From Melioribacteraceae bacterium (GTDB lineage Bacteria > Bacteroidota > Ignavibacteria > Ignavibacteriales > Melioribacteraceae): a stretch of 8,832 nt of DNA. The notes under the pieces are model-generated. The model had not been told where the DNA came from. It did not search any database and was given only the letters and a program-made list of their open reading frames with translations. This document shows, piece after piece, positions 1 through 5,836 of the stretch (the first letter of the stretch is position 1; each line of letters opens with the position of its first letter). The stretch is taken from contig JAQICK010000349.1 in the NCBI GenBank assembly GCA_027858595.1, positions 1 through 8,832 on the forward strand, written 5' to 3'. A program made the translations under genes and the position numbers.

Positions 1-1
1 T

Positions 2-121
2 CCAGAATTAATATCTGACATAGAATTTTTGACACAAAGCCACTATGTTGAAACGCTATCTCCTGGAATTAGGCATTCTATCTTGAAGAAGATATATAAG
101 TTAAAAAACAATTATTCATAA
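2..121 (+). CDS. C-terminal end of an unrecognised protein (5' truncated by the window edge)
   Basis: Reading from base 2 gives 39 codons without interruption, closed by TAA at 119-121; the other two forward frames hit stops within the first few codons. The peptide begins PELISDIEFLTQSHYVET and ends in a basic tail (KKIYKLKNNYS). Its composition is protein-like, with a mixed polar/hydrophobic helix-prone stretch and a Ser-Pro-Gly-Ile-Arg turn. I do not recognise the family. The 92-nt gap to the next gene shows no clear terminator, and the next gene has its own strong ribosome binding site, so co-transcription is possible but not shown. The start, true length and function lie outside the window. 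Confidence 0.5.
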   Translation, partial: PELISDIEFLTQSHYVETLSPGIRHSILKKIYKLKNNYS

Positions 122-204
122 GCAACATATAGTATCAGCAAACATTCTCATCTCATTCTATTTTCATTTTCCATATATTTAATTATCGAAAAATTTATAA
201 TTAT

Positions 205-210
205 GGAGGT
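205..210 (+). promoter_or_regulatory. Shine-Dalgarno of the aminopeptidase gene
   Basis: GGAGGT lies 3 nt before the ATG at 214 and is a near-complete match to the anti-Shine-Dalgarno. It fixes the start of the aminopeptidase. The same hexamer with the same 3-nt spacer precedes the receptor gene at 5837, whereas the dehydrogenase at 1841 has no such site. Confidence 0.8.
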
Positions 211-213
211 AGA

Positions 214-1602
214 ATGTTCTCATCCGAAACATATATTAATAGAAGAAATGAACTTAAAAAAATACTGAAAAGTGGAATCCTTTTCTTTCCCGGTTCTGTT
301 GATACACCAATGAATTACCGAGCTAACACATATAAATTTAGACAAGATTCTACATTCCTTTATTACTTTGGAATAGATGCACCAGACTTAGCGGCGGTAA
401 TAGATGTAGATAATAATAGAGAAATAATTTTTGGTAATGATAGAGATATTGACGATATAGTTTGGATGGGACAAGAAAAATCTATTTCTGAAAAAGCATC
501 TGAAGTGGGAGTAACAGAAACAAAATCAATGTCAGAACTTGCTAATTCTTTGGCAAGTCACATAGATGCTGGCGAGATAGTTCACCATTTACCGCAACAT
601 CAAGCACAGATAATGATTGAGTTTGATAAATTGTTGAAGATTCATCCTTCTGAAGTGAATGATAAATCCTCAAAAGATTTTATCCGTGCAGTAGTTAAAC
701 AACGTTCAATTAAATCTGATAAAGAAGTGGCAGAGATTGAAAAGGCATTGGATATAAGTTATTTAATGAACACACTTGCAATGCGTGCCAGCAGTGCAGG
801 CACTTTAGAACGCGAAGTTTTCGGAGCCGTAGAAGGCTTGGCTCTTGGAATGGGAAATGGAATTTCATTTCCAGTTATATTCTCCGTTAATGGAGAGACA
901 CTACACAATCATCATCACGAAAATATTATGAAGGACGGTGATTTAGCTTTGCTAGATTCTGGGGCAGAATCTCTACTTCATTATGCTAGTGATATAACTC
1001 GCACATTTCCAGTTAGTGGCAAATTTACACAGCGACAAAAAGATATCTACAACATAGTTTTAGATTCGCAATTAAAAGCAATTGAGTTAATTAAACCTGG
1101 TGTAAACTATAAAGAGATTCATCTTGAAACAGCAAAGGTAATTGCAAGTGGATTAAAAGAACTTGGACTTATGAAAGGAAATATTGATGAGGCAGTAAGC
1201 CAAGGAGCACATGCACTATTTTATCCACACGGACTTGGACACATGCTCGGACTTGATGTGCACGATATGGAAGGACTTGGGGAAGGCTTTGTTGGCTACG
1301 ATGAAAACACACAACGTAGTGAACAGTTTGGTTTGGCTTATCTTCGTCTTGCAAAAGAACTTCATCCTGGATTTGTAATTACAGTAGAACCTGGAATATA
1401 TTTTATTCCACAACTCTACAAAAATTGGAAAGCTGAAAACAAACTCGCAGAATTTATTAACTATGACGAAGTAGCTGAATATATGGACTTCGGTGGTATC
1501 AGAATTGAAGATGATATCTTAGTTACTGAAACGGGAAATAGAGTTTTAGGTAAATCACCAATTCCAAAAACTGTTGAAGAAGTTGAAAGAGCGTGTGGAT
1601 AA
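214..1602 (+). CDS. pepP: Xaa-Pro aminopeptidase (aminopeptidase P, M24B metallopeptidase)
   Basis: Cytosolic dinuclear-metal exopeptidase that removes an N-terminal residue preceding proline, a step in peptide turnover. Residues about 5-145 are the aminopeptidase P N-terminal domain (IxRRxxL start, FRQDSTFLYYFG at 42-53). Residues about 165-450 are the pita-bread catalytic domain. All five metal ligands are visible: D248 in LLDSGAE, D260 in SDITRTF, H343 in HGLGHMLG, E392 in VEPGIYF and E432 in GIRIEDD. The accessory histidines also fit: H350 in LDVHD and the LHNHHH cluster at 230-235. At 462 aa it is slightly longer than E. coli PepP (about 440 aa). The H343-E392 and E392-E432 spacings are larger than in the E. 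coli enzyme, a pattern I associate with Bacteroidota homologues. There is no signal peptide. The start is supported by GGAGGT 3 nt upstream. Family assignment is secure; peptide preference is not readable from sequence. Confidence 0.95.
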   Translation: MFSSETYINRRNELKKILKSGILFFPGSVDTPMNYRANTYKFRQDSTFLYYFGIDAPDLAAVIDVDNNREIIFGNDRDIDDIVWMGQEKSISEKASEVGVTETKSMSELANSLASHIDAGEIVHHLPQHQAQIMIEFDKLLKIHPSEVNDKSSKDFIRAVVKQRSIKSDKEVAEIEKALDISYLMNTLAMRASSAGTLEREVFGAVEGLALGMGNGISFPVIFSVNGETLHNHHHENIMKDGDLALLDSGAESLLHYASDITRTFPVSGKFTQRQKDIYNIVLDSQLKAIELIKPGVNYKEIHLETAKVIASGLKELGLMKGNIDEAVSQGAHALFYPHGLGHMLGLDVHDMEGLGEGFVGYDENTQRSEQFGLAYLRLAKELHPGFVITVEPGIYFIPQLYKNWKAENKLAEFINYDEVAEYMDFGGIRIEDDILVTETGNRVLGKSPIPKTVEEVERACG

Positions 1603-1620
1603 ATAAAAAAGTTATAAGTG

Positions 1621-1650
1621 ACTTACCGAAGGTATCCCCTTGGGAAAAGT
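1621..1650 (+). other. Imperfect hairpin just after the aminopeptidase gene
   Basis: Starting 18 nt past the stop codon, CC-G-AAGG (1626-1632) faces CCTT-G-GG (1638-1644) around a 5-nt loop. There is one internal G/G mismatch, and the flanking ACTT/AAGT can add pairs with a bulge. It could help end transcription or protect the 3' end of the aminopeptidase mRNA. No run of T follows it, so it is not a canonical intrinsic terminator, and I rate the function as unknown. Confidence 0.35.
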
Positions 1651-1724
1651 GAACTAAAGTTAATAAGTTAGAATTGTAATTATTCATTCTATTAGAATTA
1701 TTTTTAGGAAACGATAGAATTGTC

Positions 1725-1790
1725 ATTCCCGAATGATTTTTCGGGAATCTCAGTGAGTAAATTATTCCCACTTGAAGCATGTGGGAATGA
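1725..1790 (+). repeat. REPIN-like element: two tandem GGGAAT-type hairpins
   Basis: Hairpin 1 (1725-1748) has a perfect 9-bp stem, ATTCCCGAA / TTCGGGAAT, with a 6-nt loop. Hairpin 2 (1764-1788) has a perfect 8-bp stem, ATTCCCAC / GTGGGAAT, with a 9-nt loop. The whole unit is also an inverted repeat: TCATTCCC at 1723-1730 is the reverse complement of GGGAATGA at 1783-1790. Two hairpins in mirrored orientation, with ATTCCC as the shared core and a short spacer, is the arrangement of REP doublets (REPINs), which are mobilised in trans by REP-associated Y1 transposases (RAYTs). No transposase is present here, so the element would be non-autonomous. It sits alone in the 238-nt gap between the aminopeptidase and dehydrogenase genes, the usual extragenic site for such repeats. 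Because neither hairpin is followed by a T-run, a terminator role is less likely. A second genomic copy is needed to prove the repeat. Confidence 0.55.
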
Positions 1791-1840
1791 AAATAAAAGC
1801 TAAAGACAATTTGAGCAGATAAATAAGATTACATTTTGCA

Positions 1841-4684
1841 ATGGCAATAAAAATGAAAAGCGAAATCTACAGCATACTATATGATGAGTTTGCAAGAAAA
1901 ATTCCAAAAGAAAAAATTTACACAGATGAATTAAATCGTCTTGCCTACGGAACGGATGCGAGTTTCTACAGACTAATCCCAGAGATTGTTGTTAAAGTAA
2001 AAAACACAGAAGAAGTTCAGTTTGTTGTAACTAAATGTAATGAAATGAAAATTCCAATTACATTTCGTGCTGCTGGAACAAGCCTATCTGGACAAGCTAT
2101 TTCTGATTCTGTATTAATGGTGGCTGAAAGAGATTGGCGTGGTCATAAAATTTCTGAGGATAAGGAACTTATTGCACTTGAGCCAATGGTAATAGGTAGT
2201 TTTGCAAATGCATACTTAAAGTCATTCGATAAAAAAATTGGACCAGATCCAGCATCTATTAATTCAGCCGCTATCGGTGGAATTGCTGCAAACAATGCAA
2301 GCGGAATGTGCTGCGGCACTGCACAAAATAGTTATAATACTCTTGAAAGTATGAAAGTAATATTTCATGATGGAACACTACTCGATACTGGTGATAAGGA
2401 TTCTGTTGAGAACTTTAAAAAATCTCATAAAGAATTGATTGAAAACATTGTTGAGTTACATAAAGAAATTAATTCAGATGAAGAACTTGCCAGTTTAATT
2501 CGACATAAATACAAGATGAAAAACACAACAGGCTACAGTTTAAATTCGCTTGTTGATTTTTCTGACCCTATTGATATTCTTCAACATTTAATGATTGGCT
2601 CAGATGGACCACTCGGGTTCATTTCTGAAATAACATATCGTACTGTTCTTGAAGCACCAAATAAAGCAAGTGCGTTAATCTTGTTCCGAAATATGCGAGA
2701 TGCGTGCAAAGCCGTGTTTACATTGAAGAAGCAAGCAGTTGATGCAGTTGAAATTATGGATAGAGCTGCGCTACGTTCTGTTGAAGATAAAACTGGAATG
2801 CCAGACTACTTGAAAACACTGGACGAAAGTGCAACATCTCTTCTTGTAGAAACTTCTGCTATAGATAAACCAGCACTCCAAAAACAAATAGTTCAGATTA
2901 CAGAGAGTTTAGCTGAATACGATTTAGTTCTCCCAGTTTCATTTACTGATGTTCAGTCTGAGTATTCAAAGCTTTGGGATATTCGCAAAGGATTGTTCCC
3001 ATCAGTTGGTGCAATGAGAGAGATTGGAACATCGTGCATAATTGAGGATGTAGCTTTCCCATTGAATAAACTAGCTGATGCAGCATTGGAATTACAATCG
3101 CTATTTGCAAAGTACCGTTACAGTGAAGCAATAATATTTGGGCATTCGCTCGAAGGAAATTTGCACTTTGTCTTTAATCAAGATTTTAGTGATGAAAAGG
3201 AAGTCCAGCGATATAAAGCCTTTATGGATGAAGTTATAGAAATGACTGCTGGTAAGTACAAAGGCTCTCTCAAGGCTGAACACGGAACTGGCCGTAATAT
3301 GGCTCCATTCGTAAAATATGAGTGGGGAGAAAAAGCGTATAAGATGATGCAAGAAATTAAGAAAATATTTGATCCAGAAAATATTCTTAATCCAGGCGTT
3401 ATACTAAATGATGATAAAAATATTCATCTAAAAAATCTTAAACCACTTCCACAAGCACGTGATATTATTGATAAATGTATCGAATGTGGTTTTTGTGAAA
3501 ACAGTTGTCCGTCAAGGGATTTAACCCTTACGCCACGTCAGCGTATTACTACATATCGTGAAATTGCGAAACTTTCTCGAAGCGGAAAAGAAGTGGATAG
3601 AAAAAATGAGCTTATAGAATCATTCCTATATTATGGCGAAGAAACTTGTGCTACTGACGGATTGTGTGCCATTGCTTGTCCAGTTGATATTGATACAGGT
3701 AAGCTAATTAAAGAATTACGAGCAGATGATATTTCCAATACAGGAGAATCTGTTGGAAAGGTGATAGGAAATAATCTTTCTGTTTTATTATCAATAATGA
3801 AAGTTGGGTTAAACTTTGTTCACTTTTGGCATCTGTTGTTTGGAACTCCTCTTGTTGAATTTTTAGCTAAGAAAAAGAAGAAAATATTTGGGAAGAACTT
3901 TCCCCTTTGGAATAGATGGATGCCAAAGGCTGCTGATAAATTATTGCCAGAAGTAGTTACAGCAAACAACGAAAAGAGAGTTGTCTATTTCCCAAGTTGT
4001 ATTAGTAGAACAATGGGAAATCCTAAAGATAGTAAAACTGATGAATCGCTTACTACTGTTACTCATCGGTTATTAGTAAAAGCTGGGTACGATATAGTAT
4101 ATCCAAAAGGGGTAGATAATCTTTGTTGCGGAATGCCTTGGTTAAGTAAGGGGCATAACGAAGAAGGCAACAAAAAATCGGATGAATTAATTGCAGAGTT
4201 AATTAGCATCTCAGAAAATGGTAAATATCCAATTCTTTATGATACATCTCCATGTTTGCAAACAACAAAAAATCGTATTGACTTAGAGGGTGGTAACGAA
4301 TTAAAAATCTATGAACAGGTTGAATTTATTAGTGATTATCTACTTGATAACTTGGAACTAACAAAACAAGATAAAACAATTACTGTTCATGTTACATGCA
4401 GTTCAACAAAAATGGGATTAACAGATAAATTTATAAAAGTAGCAGAAGCTTGTGCAGCTGATGTAATAATTCCAGAAAACGTTACTTGTTGCGGATTTGC
4501 TGGCGATAGGGGATTTAACTTTCCGGAATTAAACGAATCAGCACTTAAAGATTTAAAGCCTCAATTAACCGAAAGTTGCCACGAGGGATATTCCAACAGT
4601 AAAACTTGCGAGATTGGTTTATCGTACAATGCTGGAATTGAGTATCGTTCAATTATTTATTTGGTTGATGAGTGTAGTAAGTAA
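1841..4684 (+). CDS. dld: FAD/Fe-S D-lactate dehydrogenase, GlcD-GlcF fusion type (quinone- or cytochrome-linked)
   Basis: Oxidises a D-2-hydroxyacid, most likely D-lactate to pyruvate, and passes electrons through flavin and iron-sulfur clusters to the respiratory chain at the inner face of the membrane. Domain order: FAD-binding PCMH fold, about 45-270 (FRAAGTSLSG at 75-84, GPDPAS at 134-139, GGIAANNASG at 146-155); FAD-linked oxidase C-terminal domain, about 275-520, with predicted metal ligands H435 and H442 in GHSLEGNLH and E480 in KAEHGTGR; paired 4Fe-4S motifs C546/C549/C552/C556 and C603/C609/C613; two cysteine-rich CCG domains (C720, CC762-763, C805, then C853, CC883-884). A hydrophobic stretch at 646-675 may touch the membrane. 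The 947-aa length matches the Dld-II class; the related D-2-hydroxyglutarate dehydrogenase YdiJ is similar, so the substrate is inferred. Neither the ATG at 1841 nor the one at 1853 has a clear Shine-Dalgarno. The mgsA neighbour favours D-lactate. Confidence 0.85.
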   Translation: MAIKMKSEIYSILYDEFARKIPKEKIYTDELNRLAYGTDASFYRLIPEIVVKVKNTEEVQFVVTKCNEMKIPITFRAAGTSLSGQAISDSVLMVAERDWRGHKISEDKELIALEPMVIGSFANAYLKSFDKKIGPDPASINSAAIGGIAANNASGMCCGTAQNSYNTLESMKVIFHDGTLLDTGDKDSVENFKKSHKELIENIVELHKEINSDEELASLIRHKYKMKNTTGYSLNSLVDFSDPIDILQHLMIGSDGPLGFISEITYRTVLEAPNKASALILFRNMRDACKAVFTLKKQAVDAVEIMDRAALRSVEDKTGMPDYLKTLDESATSLLVETSAIDKPALQKQIVQITESLAEYDLVLPVSFTDVQSEYSKLWDIRKGLFPSVGAMREIGTSCIIEDVAFPLNKLADAALELQSLFAKYRYSEAIIFGHSLEGNLHFVFNQDFSDEKEVQRYKAFMDEVIEMTAGKYKGSLKAEHGTGRNMAPFVKYEWGEKAYKMMQEIKKIFDPENILNPGVILNDDKNIHLKNLKPLPQARDIIDKCIECGFCENSCPSRDLTLTPRQRITTYREIAKLSRSGKEVDRKNELIESFLYYGEETCATDGLCAIACPVDIDTGKLIKELRADDISNTGESVGKVIGNNLSVLLSIMKVGLNFVHFWHLLFGTPLVEFLAKKKKKIFGKNFPLWNRWMPKAADKLLPEVVTANNEKRVVYFPSCISRTMGNPKDSKTDESLTTVTHRLLVKAGYDIVYPKGVDNLCCGMPWLSKGHNEEGNKKSDELIAELISISENGKYPILYDTSPCLQTTKNRIDLEGGNELKIYEQVEFISDYLLDNLELTKQDKTITVHVTCSSTKMGLTDKFIKVAEACAADVIIPENVTCCGFAGDRGFNFPELNESALKDLKPQLTESCHEGYSNSKTCEIGLSYNAGIEYRSIIYLVDECSK

Positions 4685-4752
4685 AGGTATAGAAAATTTG
4701 CAAAGAAAAGAGAGTCATTGTTTCAAAGAATTTAAAATAAAAGGAAATAATA

Positions 4753-5205
4753 ATGGACAAAACAATTGCCCTTGTTGCACACGATAATAGAAAAAAGGAT
4801 TTAGCAGAATGGGTTTCATTCAATGCTGGTTCTTTACTGGAAACCAAAATGGTTTGCACTGGCACAACAGGAAAAATGATTGAAAAAATTCTTAAAGAAA
4901 AGAATGAAAAGAAAACAACCGTAAAAATTAAGAAACTGAAATCAGGTCCGCTTGGTGGAGATCAACAACTTGGTGCTATGATTGCCGAAGGTAAAATTGA
5001 TATAATTATTTTCTTCTGGGATCCAATGGAACCGCAACCACACGATGTTGATGTAAAAGCACTGCTTCGCATTGCGGTGCTATATAATATTCCTATTGCC
5101 AATAATCGTTCTACAGCAGATTTTATTATCTCGTCGGATTTGTTTTCCGGAGAATACAAACCAATCTTAAAAGACTATTCGCAATATCTAAATAGGAATG
5201 TTTAA
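4753..5205 (+). CDS. mgsA: Methylglyoxal synthase
   Basis: Cytosolic enzyme converting dihydroxyacetone phosphate to methylglyoxal plus inorganic phosphate, the first step of the methylglyoxal bypass of lower glycolysis, which relieves sugar-phosphate build-up and phosphate shortage. The 150-aa length matches the family (E. coli 152 aa). The N-terminal phosphate-binding motif is LVAHDNRKK (7-15, H10 and K14), followed by TGTTG at 36-40. The catalytic loop SGPLGGDQQ (64-72) carries D70, equivalent to E. coli D71. D90 in FFWDPME, H97 and D100 in PHDVD, and NNRSTADF (117-124) complete the active site. The start is supported by AAGGA (4741-4745), 7 nt before the ATG. It follows the dehydrogenase by 68 nt on the same strand with no terminator-like hairpin between, so a two-gene transcript is likely. 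No truncation or missing catalytic residue is seen. Confidence 0.96.
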   Translation: MDKTIALVAHDNRKKDLAEWVSFNAGSLLETKMVCTGTTGKMIEKILKEKNEKKTTVKIKKLKSGPLGGDQQLGAMIAEGKIDIIIFFWDPMEPQPHDVDVKALLRIAVLYNIPIANNRSTADFIISSDLFSGEYKPILKDYSQYLNRNV

Positions 5206-5247
5206 GTATTACGATGTAATTATCTTTCATATTTATTTGGAATAATT

Positions 5248-5704
5248 TTGACAAACAAATTTCACAAAATATTACTTTTCCTTCTGTCAATCCTTGTTGT
5301 TGACTATTCTGTTGCACAGGATTCATCAAATATAAAAAGGCATCTAGAGTATTTAGGAAGTGATCCTTTTGAAGGGCGTGAATCGGGAACAATTGTATTT
5401 GTTGGTTTTGAAATTTTTGAATCTATTGAAAACAACAAAAATGGCATTGGCTTTGGTGGCATTGGCAAAGATATTAAGTTAATTTCTGTTAACGGAATTG
5501 AACCAAACAGCAAAAACACAAAAGATGATAATTATCCATTAACCAAGATATCTCACATCTCGCTCACCATCGGGAAATGTTAAGAAGTTTATCGATTGGG
5601 TGCTAAGTCCTCAAGGGCAAAGAATTGTAAAAGAAGAAGGTTATTCCAGTGTGGGAAATAAATTATTAATTGAAGCATTGTTTGTAGGCAATAATTTTAT
5701 CTAA
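5248..5704 (+). pseudogene. Chimeric remnant: M28-type peptidase N-terminus joined to a PstS-like phosphate-binding protein C-terminus, frameshifted
   Basis: A TTG at 5248, with a weak GGAA just upstream, opens a 111-codon frame ending at 5583. Residues 1-24 form a signal peptide (FHKILLFLLSILVV core, ending SVAQ). Residues about 28-47 (IKRHLEYLGSDPFEGRESGT) look like the start of the mature part of secreted M28 metallopeptidases; the following IVFVGFEI may be a second M28 scrap. From about residue 59, ENNKNGIGFGGIG and VNGIEPNSKNTKDDNYPLT match the C-terminal lobe of PstS-type phosphate ABC-transporter binding proteins. Near 5543-5548 the homology moves to the +1 frame, which continues RYLTSRSPSGNVKKF, then IDWVLSPQGQRIV, and stops at 5702-5704. 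The M28 catalytic domain and most of PstS are missing. The simplest reading is that deletions fused two adjacent genes and the product then decayed. A secreted product is possible but unlikely to be functional. Confidence 0.7.
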
Positions 5705-5714
5705 AATTAGATAA

Positions 5715-5752
5715 ATATTTATTAAATACACGTTTTATTATTTAATAAATAT
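5715..5752. repeat. Perfect 14-bp AT-only inverted repeat
   Basis: ATATTTATTAAATA (5715-5728) and its exact reverse complement TATTTAATAAATAT (5739-5752) flank a 10-nt spacer. It begins 10 nt after the remnant gene and ends about 84 nt before the receptor start. All 28 arm bases are A or T, so a folded RNA stem would be long but not very stable. No T-run follows it. It could be a protein-binding dyad, a weak bidirectional 3'-end structure or the scar of an insertion. In a region this AT-rich some self-complementarity is expected, but a gap-free 14-bp match is notable. Confidence 0.5.
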
Positions 5753-5753
5753 A

Positions 5754-5782
5754 TTGTAACTTTCATTCAACACATTTTTAAA
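5754..5782 (+). promoter_or_regulatory. Possible sigma70-type promoter of the receptor gene
   Basis: TTGTAA (5754-5759) and TTTAAA (5777-5782) are separated by 17 nt and each matches the housekeeping consensus at 4 of 6 positions. Placement is right for a transcript reading into the receptor gene with a leader of roughly 45 nt. In DNA this AT-rich such matches arise readily by chance, and Bacteroidota promoters use a different consensus, so this is only a candidate. Confidence 0.25.
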
Positions 5783-5800
5783 GTGTGAGCTAAATCGCAC
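5783..5800. promoter_or_regulatory. CRP/FNR-family-like operator candidate
   Basis: GTGTGA-N6-TCGCAC is a dyad that matches the CRP consensus core TGTGA-N6-TCACA at 9 of 10 positions, the exception being G for A in the right half. It is centred about 45 nt before the receptor ATG and directly follows the candidate -10 box. In that position a bound regulator would more likely repress or set the start than recruit polymerase. As RNA the same bases can form a 6-bp stem with one G-U pair and a 6-nt loop. The regulator is not in the window. Confidence 0.35.
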
Positions 5801-5827
5801 ATCTAATTAACAAAAAATCATTTTCAC

Positions 5828-5833
5828 GGAGGT
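5828..5833 (+). promoter_or_regulatory. Shine-Dalgarno of the receptor gene
   Basis: GGAGGT lies 3 nt upstream of the ATG at 5837. Together with the signal peptide that begins at once, it fixes the receptor start. Confidence 0.8.
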
Positions 5834-5836
5834 TTC

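Noticed and set aside
1169..1413. Open frames on the minus strand inside the aminopeptidase gene
   Set aside because: They lie wholly opposite a gene whose catalytic residues are all intact, have no recognisable domain and no ribosome binding site. They are antisense shadows.
1686..1698. Palindrome ATTCTA-T-TAGAAT followed by TTATTTTT, as a possible terminator
   Set aside because: Realistic folding leaves only about four A/T-rich pairs, and the T-tract is interrupted, so it is too weak to call a terminator.
1523..1780. Minus-strand open frame running across the end of the aminopeptidase gene and the hairpin gap
   Set aside because: It crosses the REPIN-like repeat, and its peptide is low-complexity and matches no family I recognise. 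It is better explained as chance.
2943..3352. Minus-strand open frames inside the dehydrogenase gene
   Set aside because: The + strand here encodes the conserved FAD-oxidase motifs GHSLEGNLH and KAEHGTGR, so the antisense frames are shadows.
4653..4865. Minus-strand open frame spanning the dehydrogenase-mgsA gap
   Set aside because: It overlaps the conserved 5' part of mgsA and has no convincing start signal or recognisable domain.
5641..5664. Hairpin-like TTATTCC / GGGAAATAA at the end of the PstS-like remnant, as another REP-type repeat
   Set aside because: The stem is imperfect and the bases also read as the PstS-like C-terminus; the similarity to the 1725-1790 element is limited to a few bases.
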